Shown piece by piece: positions 25,564 to 32,238 of a stretch of 32,238 nt of DNA. The notes beneath the pieces are model-generated. The model ran no database searches. It was not told the DNA's origin and was given only the letters and a program-made list of their open reading frames with translations. Source of the DNA: Thiobacillus sp. (GTDB lineage Bacteria > Pseudomonadota > Gammaproteobacteria > Burkholderiales > Thiobacillaceae). The position numbers and the translations under genes are program-made. How positions within the stretch are numbered: position 1 is the stretch's first letter; each line of letters starts with the position of its first letter. The DNA is taken from the NCBI GenBank assembly GCA_019459055.1, contig JAIBEI010000029.1:1-32238 (forward strand), written 5' to 3'.

Positions 25564-26780
25564 TGTCCGAAATACTCCGTCGTTCAAGCCGTCAGGTTCG
25601 GGTCGGCCATGTGCCGGTCGGCGGCGATGCGCCCGTGGTGGTGCAGTCGATGACCAATACCGATACGGTCGACATCCAGTCCACCGTGCGCCAGGTGCAG
25701 GCGCTTGCCGAGGCCGGTTCGGAGCTGGTGCGGCTCACCGTCAACACCCTGGAAGCCGCCGCCGCGGTGCCGCGTATCCGCGAGCGCCTCGATGTGCTGG
25801 GCTGCCGCGTGCCGCTGATCGGCGATTTCCACTTCAACGGCCACAAGCTCCTGACCCAGGTTCCGGAATGCGCCGAGGCGCTCGCCAAGCTGCGCATCAA
25901 CCCCGGCAACATCGGGCGCGGCAACAAGCGCGACGAGCAGTTCGCCACCCTGATCGAGGTGGCCTGCCGATACGACAAGCCGGTTCGCATCGGCGTCAAC
26001 TGGGGCAGCCTCGACCAGGCGCTGGCGGCGCGCATGATGGACGACAACGCGCGTCTTGCGCAGCCGGAAGACGCCGAGGTGGTGATGCGCCGCGCGATGG
26101 TGGCCTCTGCCCTGGAATCGGCGAAAAAGGCCGAGGAACTGGGTCTGGGCGGCGACAAGATCATTCTTTCCTGCAAGATGAGCCGGGTGCAGGACCTGAT
26201 TTCGGTGTACCGCGATCTTGCGTCGCAGTGCGACTATCCGCTGCACCTGGGACTGACCGAGGCCGGCATGGGCTCGAAGGGCATCGTTGCCTCGACCGCC
26301 GCGCTGGCGGTGCTGCTGCAGGAAGGCATCGGCGACACCATACGAATTTCCCTGACCCCCGAACCGGGCGGCGACCGCACCCAGGAAGTCCGCGTCGGCC
26401 AGGAAATCCTGCAGGCGCTGGGTCTGCGCGCCTTCACCCCGCAGGTCACCGCCTGCCCCGGTTGCGGCCGCACCACCTCGACCGTGTTCCAGGAACTGGC
26501 GCAGGACATCGAAAGCTATCTGCGCACCCAGATGCCGCTGTGGCGCAGCCAGTACCCCGGCGTCGAAACCATGCAGGTCGCGGTGATGGGCTGCGTGGTC
26601 AACGGACCCGGCGAATCCAAGCACGCCAACATCGGCATCTCGCTGCCCGGCACCGGCGAAGTGCCGGTCGCGCCGGTGTACGTCGACGGCGAAAAGACCG
26701 TGACGCTGAAAGGCGACCGCATCGCCGCGGATTTTCAGGCCATCGTCGAGGACTATGTGCGGCGGCGATATGGGCATTGA
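25563..26780 (+). CDS. ispG: IspG, 4-hydroxy-3-methylbut-2-enyl diphosphate synthase
   Basis: IspG (GcpE) carries out the sixth step of the MEP isoprenoid pathway, reductively opening the cyclic diphosphate. It has an N-terminal TIM barrel ([11 protein letters not shown] at the start). The C-terminal cluster domain has Cys298 and Cys301 in ACPGCGRTT, Cys344 in the [10 protein letters not shown] segment and nearby Glu351, the expected ligands. Two ATGs are adjacent; GGAAG at 25554-25558 is better spaced for the second, chosen here (405 residues). Its start overlaps the rodZ stop. Confidence 0.96.
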   Translation: MSEILRRSSRQVRVGHVPVGGDAPVVVQSMTNTDTVDIQSTVRQVQALAEAGSELVRLTVNTLEAAAAVPRIRERLDVLGCRVPLIGDFHFNGHKLLTQVPECAEALAKLRINPGNIGRGNKRDEQFATLIEVACRYDKPVRIGVNWGSLDQALAARMMDDNARLAQPEDAEVVMRRAMVASALESAKKAEELGLGGDKIILSCKMSRVQDLISVYRDLASQCDYPLHLGLTEAGMGSKGIVASTAALAVLLQEGIGDTIRISLTPEPGGDRTQEVRVGQEILQALGLRAFTPQVTACPGCGRTTSTVFQELAQDIESYLRTQMPLWRSQYPGVETMQVAVMGCVVNGPGESKHANIGISLPGTGEVPVAPVYVDGEKTVTLKGDRIAADFQAIVEDYVRRRYGH

Positions 26781-26788
26781 AAAACATC

Positions 26789-26879
26789 TGTCCGCGAAGG
26801 ACGCGAAGGGACACGAAGTCAAAATCAAGAAAAACAGGGGTTGGGTTTTCTTTGCGCTTCTTCGCGTCCTCCGCGGACA
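26789..26879. repeat. Large inverted repeat between ispG and hisS
   Basis: Bases 26789-26808 (starting TGTCCGCGAAGG) and 26860-26879 (ending CCGCGGACA) are inverted copies with 19 of 20 positions matching, around a 51-base spacer. The arms are composed of CGCGAAGGACGCGAAG-like wording, a style seen in dispersed intergenic repeats of many proteobacteria. The element occupies nearly the whole 119-base gap. It is followed by an A-run, not a T-run, on the plus strand. It could be a mobile-type or mRNA-processing element. Confidence 0.75.
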
Positions 26880-26899
26880 AAAAAATTGATTTCTAGAAC

Positions 26900-28177
26900 A
26901 TGAGCAACAACAACATTCAATCCGTGCGCGGGATGAACGACCTCCTGCCCGATGTCACCGATACCTGGCAGGCGTTCGAGGCGATCGTGCGCGACTGGCT
27001 GCGGCGCTACGGCTACCGCGAGATGCGCACGCCCATCCTCGAGCACACCGGCCTGTTCAAGCGCGCCATCGGCGAGGTGACCGACATCGTCGAAAAGGAG
27101 ATGTACACCTTCGTCGACGAGTTGAACGGCGAATCGCTGGCCTTGCGCCCGGAAGGCACGGCGTCCTCTGTGCGCGCTGTGATCCAGCACAACCTCTTGT
27201 ACGACGGCGGCAAGCGCCTGTGGTACACGGGGCCGATGTTTCGCCACGAGCGTCCGCAAAAAGGGCGCTACCGGCAGTTCCACCAGGTCGGCGTCGAGGC
27301 GCTCGGGTTTGCCGGGCCGGACGTCGACGCCGAGCTGATCGTGATGTGCGCCGATCTGTGGCGCGAACTCGGCATCGCGCCGACGCTGCAGCTCAACACC
27401 CTGGGCGACATCGAGTCGCGGCATCGCCACCGCGCCAAGCTGATCGCCTATTTCGAGGCGCATCAGGATGCGCTGGACGAGGATTCGAAGCGCCGCCTGC
27501 ATGGCAACCCGCTGCGCATCCTCGACAGCAAGAATCCTGCGATGCAGGCATTGAACGACGCCGCGCCCAGGCTGATGGACGAGCTCGACGAGGCGGCGCT
27601 GGCGCATTTCGATGCGCTGCAGGCGCTGCTGCGCGCCAACGGCATTGGCTACGAAATCAACCCGCGCCTGGTGCGCGGACTCGACTACTACAATCGCACC
27701 GTGTTCGAGTGGGTGACCGACCAGCTCGGCGCGCAAGGCACGGTATGCGCCGGCGGGCGTTACGACGGCCTGATCGAGCAGCTGGGCGGCAAGCCGGCGC
27801 CGGCCGCCGGTTTCGCCATGGGCATCGAGCGGCTGCTGTCGTTGATGGAGGTCGCCGGCACGCCGCTGGCGACAGCGGTGCCGGATGCGTATATCGTTCA
27901 CGCCGGTGACGCGGCCCAGGCATATGCCTGGCAGGTGGCATCCGCGCTGCGCGACGCAGGACTCGCCGCCGTGCTGCACTGCGGCGGCGGCAGCTTCAAG
28001 TCGCAAATGAAAAAGGCCGACGCCAGCCGCGCGTGCTATGCGGTGATCATCGGCGACGACGAAGTCAACGCCCAGCAGGTGACGCTGAAACCCTTGCGCG
28101 GCACCGCCGAGCAGACCCGCGTCGAGGTGACGCTGGCAATCGAATATCTGAAACAGGCATCAACTGAAAAGGCATAA
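26900..28177 (+). CDS. hisS: Histidyl-tRNA synthetase
   Basis: HisS charges tRNA-His in the cytoplasm. The 425-residue class II enzyme has the [13 protein letters not shown] start and motif 1 ([16 protein letters not shown]). Motif 2 lies around [18 protein letters not shown], and the histidine-specific loop is [13 protein letters not shown]. Motif 3 is [12 protein letters not shown], and an anticodon-binding domain runs from about residue 330. Length and order are normal. No strong ribosome-binding site precedes the ATG, which follows closely on the inverted repeat. yfgM-like and bamB follow, as in E. coli. Confidence 0.97.
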   Translation: MSNNNIQSVRGMNDLLPDVTDTWQAFEAIVRDWLRRYGYREMRTPILEHTGLFKRAIGEVTDIVEKEMYTFVDELNGESLALRPEGTASSVRAVIQHNLLYDGGKRLWYTGPMFRHERPQKGRYRQFHQVGVEALGFAGPDVDAELIVMCADLWRELGIAPTLQLNTLGDIESRHRHRAKLIAYFEAHQDALDEDSKRRLHGNPLRILDSKNPAMQALNDAAPRLMDELDEAALAHFDALQALLRANGIGYEINPRLVRGLDYYNRTVFEWVTDQLGAQGTVCAGGRYDGLIEQLGGKPAPAAGFAMGIERLLSLMEVAGTPLATAVPDAYIVHAGDAAQAYAWQVASALRDAGLAAVLHCGGGSFKSQMKKADASRACYAVIIGDDEVNAQQVTLKPLRGTAEQTRVEVTLAIEYLKQASTEKA

Positions 28178-28182
28178 ACGCA

Positions 28183-28824
28183 ATGGCAACCTACGATCTC
28201 GACGAACAGGAACGGCTGGACGAACTGAAGGCCTGGTGGAAGCGCTGGGGCAATCTGGTGATGGTCGGGCTCGCCGTGGTGGTTACGGCGGCGGCGGGCT
28301 GGCGCTACTGGCAGAACCAGGTGGCGACGCAAAGCCTGGAAGCCGCAACCGTGTACGAACAGCTCACCCGATCGCTGGTGGCCAACGATGCCAAGGCGGC
28401 GCGCGACGCGGGCGCGATGCTGATCGACCAGTACCAGGGCACCGCCTACGCGCCGCGTGCGGCGCTGTTGCTGGCCAAGCTGAACGTCGGCGCCAAGGAC
28501 CTGAAAAGTGCGCAGGCCCAGCTGGAATGGGCAGTGGCCAACAGCAAGGAACCCTCGGTCAAGGATCTGGCGCGCCTGCGGCTGGCCGGGGTGCAGCTCG
28601 ACCAGAAGCAATACGATGCCGCGCTGAAAACCCTGTCCGCCACGCACAGCGATGCATTTGCCTTCCGCTTCCACGATCTGAAGGGCGACGTGCTGCTGGC
28701 GCAGGGCAAGCCGGCCGAGGCGCGCGCCGCCTACCAGGCCGCCTTCGGCAAGGCGGCGGAAGACAACGCCTATCGCAACATCGTCGAACTGAAGCTCGAT
28801 GCGCTGGGAGGGGCGGCCAAATGA
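28183..28824 (+). CDS. YfgM-like membrane-anchored TPR protein
   Basis: YfgM-type proteins are single-pass inner-membrane proteins with a periplasmic TPR domain and work with chaperones near the Sec translocon. The 213-residue protein has a charged N-terminus (YDLDEQERLDELKAWWKRWG), one membrane helix (about 23-43) and helical repeats to the end (AKDLKSAQAQLEWAV, LRLAGVQLDQKQYDAALKTL, GDVLLAQGKPAEARAAYQAAF). It begins five bases after hisS and its stop overlaps the bamB ATG. The family match rests on layout and position in the conserved hisS-yfgM-bamB-der block. Confidence 0.9.
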   Translation: MATYDLDEQERLDELKAWWKRWGNLVMVGLAVVVTAAAGWRYWQNQVATQSLEAATVYEQLTRSLVANDAKAARDAGAMLIDQYQGTAYAPRAALLLAKLNVGAKDLKSAQAQLEWAVANSKEPSVKDLARLRLAGVQLDQKQYDAALKTLSATHSDAFAFRFHDLKGDVLLAQGKPAEARAAYQAAFGKAAEDNAYRNIVELKLDALGGAAK

Positions 28825-29960
28825 AGAGGCATCTGATGGTCGCCGGTCTGGCGCTGGCTTTGTCGGGGTGCGGCACGGTCGGCGGCTGGTTCGGTTCCGG
28901 TCCGGCCAAGGCGAAGCCGGCCGAACTGGTCGAGTTCAAGCCGACCGCCAGCCTTGACCCGGCCTGGAAAGTCGAAACCGGCGATGCCGCCGGCTATTTG
29001 TTTCACCCGCAGGCCGAGGGCGACGACGTCTTCGCCGCGGGCGGCAGCCGGGTGGTGCGCATTGCCGTGGCAAACGGTCAGACGGTATGGAACACCGATG
29101 CCGGCGTGAAGCTCTCCGCCGGGGCCGGTGCGGGCCAGGGCCTGGTGCTGGCGGGAGGCGGCAAGGGCGATTTGCTGGCGCTGGATCGGGCCAGCGGCGC
29201 GGTGCGCTGGAAAGTGGCGCTGTCGAGCGAGGTGACCGGACAGTTGCTGGCCGTCGCCGACATGGTGATCGCCCGCACCGGCGATGGCCGCGTACATGGC
29301 CTCGCCGTGGCCGACGGCAGCCGCAAGTGGCTGTACAGCCGCAGCCTGCCGGCACTGAGCCTGCGCGGGTCGGGCGGCATGGTGGTGCGCAACGAAGTGC
29401 TGTACGCCGGCTTCCCCGGCGGCAAGCTGGTTGCGCTCAATGCCGCCAATGGCGCGCAGTTGTGGGAGGCCACGGTGGCATTGCCGCGCGGGGCGACCGA
29501 ACTCGAACGGGTGGCCGATGTGATGGGCAATCCGGTGGCGGACGAACGCCAGGTGTGCGCCGTCGCCTACCAGGGACGCGTGGCCTGCTTCGATCGCCGC
29601 AACGGTTCGCTGCTGTGGGCGCGTGACACTTCCAGCAACAGCGGGCTGGCGATGGACGAGCGCAACGTCTACGTCACCGACGACAAGGACGCCGTCACCG
29701 CCTTCGACAAGGCCAGCGGCCGGGCCGGCTGGCGGCAGGACAAGCTGGCGCGCCGCCAGGTGACCGCACCGCTGGCGCTGGGCGCCTGGGTGGTGGTGGC
29801 GGACAGCGAAGGGGTCGTGCACGTGCTGTCGGCCGATGACGGCAGCTTCGTTGCGCGCGCCAAGGTCGACAGCAGCGTGCGCACGGCGCCGGTCGACATC
29901 GGGCCGGGTTTCGCGGTGCAGACGGCCAAGGGCAGTGTGGTCGCTTTCAGGCTCAAGTGA
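28821..29960 (+). CDS. bamB: BamB, outer-membrane assembly lipoprotein
   Basis: BamB is a lipoprotein of the BAM complex that inserts beta-barrels in the outer membrane. The 379-residue protein has a lipobox ending at Cys17 and an eight-bladed beta-propeller with repeated PQQ-type blades (for example GDLLALDRASGAVRWKV, GKLVALNAANGAQLWE, GRVACFDRRNGSLLWA, DAVTAFDKASGRAGW). The ATG overlaps the previous stop (ATGA). The open frame upstream inside the previous gene is not used. Together with BepA at the left end it belongs to outer-membrane protein quality control. Confidence 0.95.
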   Translation: MKRHLMVAGLALALSGCGTVGGWFGSGPAKAKPAELVEFKPTASLDPAWKVETGDAAGYLFHPQAEGDDVFAAGGSRVVRIAVANGQTVWNTDAGVKLSAGAGAGQGLVLAGGGKGDLLALDRASGAVRWKVALSSEVTGQLLAVADMVIARTGDGRVHGLAVADGSRKWLYSRSLPALSLRGSGGMVVRNEVLYAGFPGGKLVALNAANGAQLWEATVALPRGATELERVADVMGNPVADERQVCAVAYQGRVACFDRRNGSLLWARDTSSNSGLAMDERNVYVTDDKDAVTAFDKASGRAGWRQDKLARRQVTAPLALGAWVVVADSEGVVHVLSADDGSFVARAKVDSSVRTAPVDIGPGFAVQTAKGSVVAFRLK

Positions 29961-30074
29961 GTGTTTGGGCTACTTAATGATTGATCTGCCAGGTGGACCC
30001 CGGCGAAGGGTGTGGGATTTTTCCTCCGCCCGCTGCGGCCGCCTGGTGAATGTTATGGATTCGAATTTTCGCTA

Positions 30075-31481
30075 ATGCTCCCTACCCTGGTTCTGGTCGG
30101 CCGGCCCAACGTCGGCAAGTCCACCCTCTTTAACCGTCTCACCGGCACGCGCGACGCGCTGGTGCACGACCTGCCGGGGATGACGCGCGATCGCCATTAC
30201 GGGCGGGGGCGCCTCGGTGAAAAACCCTATCTGGTGGTCGACACGGGCGGTCTGGAGCCGGTCGTCACCGACGGCATCCTCGCCGAAATGGCGCGGCAGA
30301 CGCTGCAGGCCATCGACGAGGCCGACGCCATCATTTTCCTGGTCGATGCGCGGGCAGGCCTGACGCCGCAGGACAAGCTGATCGCCGACCGCCTGCGCCG
30401 CGCGCGTTGCCCGGTGCTGCTCGCGGTCAACAAGGCCGAAGGCATGAACGCCGCCGTGATCACCGCCGAGTTTCATGAACTGGCACTGGGCCAGCCGCTG
30501 GCCATTTCCAGCGCGCATGGCGACGGCGTGTCCGACCTGGTGGCCGAGGCGCTGGCGCCGTTTTCCGAAGAGGAAGAGCAACGCGACGATTTCGGCATCC
30601 CCAAAATCGCGCTGGTGGGGCGCCCCAACGTCGGCAAGTCGACACTGGTCAACACCCTGGTGGGCGAGGAGCGCGTGATCGCGTTCGACCAGCCGGGCAC
30701 CACGCGCGATTCGATTTACGTCGAGTTCGAGCGCGACGGCAAGCCCTACATCCTGATCGACACCGCCGGCCTGCGCCGTCGCGGCAAGGTGTTCGAGACG
30801 GTGGAAAAATTCTCCGTCATCAAGACCCTGCAGGCGATCGAGGACGCCAATGTGGTGGTGCTGGTGCTCGACGCGCATGAGAACATTTCCGAGCAGGACG
30901 CGCATCTGGCCGGATTCGTGCTGGAAACCGGGCGCGCGCTGGTGGTCGCGGTCAACAAGTGGGACGGGATTTCCGCGGAGCAGCGCGAGGACGTCAAGCG
31001 CGACATCGGGCGCAAGCTGGCGTTTCTCGACTTTGCCCGCTTCAACTACATTTCGGCGCTGAAGGGCAAGGGCCTGGAAAACCTGCTGAAGGACATCGAA
31101 GCCGCGCACGCCGCCGCCTTCATCAAGCTGTCGACGCCGAAGCTGACAAGGGTGCTGGAGATGGCGGTGGAACAGCACGCGCCGCCCAAGAACGGACTGT
31201 TCCGCCCCAAGCCGCGCTACGCCCACCAGGGCGGCAAGAATCCGCCGGTCATCATCCTCCACGGCAATGCGCTGGAAGGCCTGCGCGACGATTACAAGCG
31301 CTATCTGGAAAGCAGTTTCCGCAAGGCGTTCAAGCTGCAGGGCACGCCGCTGCGAATCCAGATCAAGGAAGGCGGCGCCAGCAATCCGTTTGCAGGCAAG
31401 ACACGCGGCCCGCTGAACGAAAGCGAAGCGACGCGGATGCGGCGGAAGAAGCGGGTGCGGCGCAAGGTATACGGCAGCTGA
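30075..31481 (+). CDS. der: Der (EngA), double GTPase for 50S ribosome assembly
   Basis: Der has two GTPase domains and acts in the late assembly of the large ribosomal subunit. The 468-residue protein has GRPNVGKS at 9-16 and again at 182-189, DTGGLE and DTAGLR switch II motifs, and NKAEG and NKWDG specificity motifs. A C-terminal KH-like domain has a highly basic tail ([15 protein letters not shown]). No good ribosome-binding site precedes the ATG; the frame is open 21 codons upstream but the family start is here. A 114-base gap separates it from bamB. A tandem structured repeat follows directly. Confidence 0.96.
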   Translation: MLPTLVLVGRPNVGKSTLFNRLTGTRDALVHDLPGMTRDRHYGRGRLGEKPYLVVDTGGLEPVVTDGILAEMARQTLQAIDEADAIIFLVDARAGLTPQDKLIADRLRRARCPVLLAVNKAEGMNAAVITAEFHELALGQPLAISSAHGDGVSDLVAEALAPFSEEEEQRDDFGIPKIALVGRPNVGKSTLVNTLVGEERVIAFDQPGTTRDSIYVEFERDGKPYILIDTAGLRRRGKVFETVEKFSVIKTLQAIEDANVVVLVLDAHENISEQDAHLAGFVLETGRALVVAVNKWDGISAEQREDVKRDIGRKLAFLDFARFNYISALKGKGLENLLKDIEAAHAAAFIKLSTPKLTRVLEMAVEQHAPPKNGLFRPKPRYAHQGGKNPPVIILHGNALEGLRDDYKRYLESSFRKAFKLQGTPLRIQIKEGGASNPFAGKTRGPLNESEATRMRRKKRVRRKVYGS

Positions 31482-31485
31482 ATAT

Positions 31486-31712
31486 CCACCCGCAAGGGGC
31501 AGGCCGGGGTTGTTCCCGCGAGGGGAGGCCAGGTCTGTAAAGCTGCTAAAGCAGCAACAGCCATGCCGCTGAAGCCGATAAATCGGCAACAACCACGCTC
31601 CACCCGCGAGGGGTAGGCCGTGGTTGTCCCCGCAAGGGGGAGGCCATGTCTGTAAGCTGCTAAAGCAGCAACAGCCATGCACTAAAGCCGATAAATCGGC
31701 AACAACCACGCT
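31486..31712. repeat. Tandem pair of 113-114 bp structured elements
   Basis: Copy 1 is 31486-31599 and copy 2 is 31600-31712; they differ at about 11 positions. Each contains two CCC-GNRA-GGG hairpins (loops GCAA or GCGA) and hairpins GCTGC-TAAA-GCAGC and GCCGA-TAAA-TCGGC. A closing stem (copy 2: CGTGGTTGT 619-627 of the last kilobase with ACAACCACG 702-710, that is 31619-31627 with 31702-31710) encloses three hairpins, making a multi-branched fold. GNRA loops occur only on the plus strand. Possible roles are mRNA 3'-end stabiliser of der, bidirectional terminator, or a dispersed REP-like element. Confidence 0.85.
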
Positions 31713-31963
31713 CAGTCCAGCCAGCGCACCAGATAAAACAGCCTGAAGCCTTCCGACGAACGCGAGGGGCCGCTGGCGATGGCCGCGTAGCGGCCCTTGA
31801 CCGGGTCGGCGTGCGCCAGCGCCTCGGCTTCGCTGGCGTAAATTTCGACCACGCCTTCCGGGAAGCGCTGGCGCTTCTTGCCGGAAGGCGAATAAATCAC
31901 CACCGCCGAAGTGCCGACGACATTCGACTCGATATCGCTGAACAGGCTGGTGGATTGCGGCAT
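31712..31963 (-). CDS. Small unrecognised protein (83 residues)
   Basis: The protein has no signal peptide or membrane helix. It has a Ser/Val-rich start, a SAVVIYSPSGKKRQRFPEGVVEIYASEAEALAHAD segment that reads as beta strand, basic turn, beta strand and helix, and a C-terminal FRLFYLVRWLD strand. The family is not recognised. Its stop touches the end of the tandem element. Its ATG is one base from the stop of the upstream gene on the same strand, so it is probably translated by coupling; no ribosome-binding site is seen. Confidence 0.65.
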   Translation of the reverse strand: MPQSTSLFSDIESNVVGTSAVVIYSPSGKKRQRFPEGVVEIYASEAEALAHADPVKGRYAAIASGPSRSSEGFRLFYLVRWLD

Positions 31964-31964
31964 T

Positions 31965-32184
31965 CTAGTGGGTTTTTTTCGGGATGCTGCCGATCTTGAC
32001 GGCGTGGGAAGTGGGCGTTTCGTCGGTGAAGTGCGGGCGCTCTTCCAGGGTGCGGCCGGTGAGCCCGGCGAGTTCGGCTTCGCGGTTGGAAATCACCACC
32101 AGGCAATCCTTGATGCCGAGCACGGTGGCTTCGGTCAGGGGGCTGGGGTTGCCGTCGCGCGGCGCGGTGTCGCGGACGATGGAG
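31965..32184 (-). CDS. C-terminal part of an unrecognised protein (start beyond usable sequence)
   Basis: About 72 residues before the stop are readable. They include TEATVLGIKDCLVVISNREAEL and LTGRTLEERPHFTDE and end KIGSIPKKTH. The composition and codon use fit a real gene, and the next gene starts one base after its stop. The frame stays open through the G-rich end of the window, but those bases are unreliable, so the annotation stops at 32184. No family is recognised. Confidence 0.6.
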
Positions 32185-32238
32185 GGGTGGGGGTTGGGGG
32201 GGGGGGGGGGGGGAGGATGGGGTGTAGTGGGGTGTGTT
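32185..32238. other. G-rich low-complexity tail, probable contig-end artefact
   Basis: The last 54 bases consist almost only of G with scattered T and A, including a run of about eighteen G. The shift from ordinary coding sequence is abrupt. This looks like poor-quality read ends, not genomic sequence. Confidence 0.7.

Noticed and set aside
31486-31712. tRNA gene or CRISPR array at the tandem element
   Set aside because: The fold has a four-way shape, but no anticodon-loop, T-loop or CCA-end features match a tRNA. There are only two long, directly adjacent copies without unique spacers, so it is not a CRISPR array.

Overview
The window comes from a GC-rich, sulfur-oxidising proteobacterium, most likely a betaproteobacterium of the Thiobacillus / Nitrosomonadales type. 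The evidence is the Sox genes, a cytoplasm-facing sulfite dehydrogenase (SoeABC), a rhd-tusA-dsrE sulfur-transfer cluster, and betaproteobacterial-style housekeeping blocks (pepA-holC-valS; rlmN-pilW-rodZ-ispG-hisS-yfgM-bamB-der). This placement is inferred from gene content, not from a database search. No rRNA, tRNA, CRISPR array, transposase or phage gene was seen. No gene-free stretch exceeds 300 bases; the longest is 2908-3186.

Bases 1-10700 are the sulfur-metabolism part. On the minus strand lie the truncated soxY and complete soxX (periplasmic thiosulfate oxidation, running off the left edge) and bepA, an outer-membrane-assembly protease. On the plus strand follow moaC (molybdenum cofactor synthesis), soeABC (sulfite oxidation at the cytoplasmic face of the membrane), then rhd, tusA and a DsrE-type gene (cytoplasmic sulfane-sulfur relay), a strong terminator, and a FadL-type outer-membrane channel with its own promoter, leader and terminator. 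Together they suggest a route from periplasmic thiosulfate through protein-bound cytoplasmic sulfur to sulfite and sulfate. MoaC would help supply the cofactor SoeA needs.

Bases 10700-22330 are housekeeping. valS, an Ala/Pro-rich unknown gene, holC and pepA run leftward. The lipopolysaccharide exporter genes lptF-lptG diverge from pepA. A small unknown minus-strand gene follows, then a thiol peroxidase and SlyD-type isomerase pair, accA and tilS.

Bases 22330-31481 are the conserved block ndk-rlmN-pilW-rodZ-ispG-hisS-yfgM-bamB-der, with many stop/start overlaps that imply translational coupling. ispG and hisS are separated by a 20-bp-arm inverted repeat.

Bases 31482-31712 hold the most unusual element: two tandem copies of a 113-114 bp sequence that can fold into a closed multi-branched structure with GNRA-capped and TAAA-capped hairpins. 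Two unrecognised minus-strand genes follow. The final ~55 bases are G-rich low-complexity sequence that looks like a poor-quality contig end.
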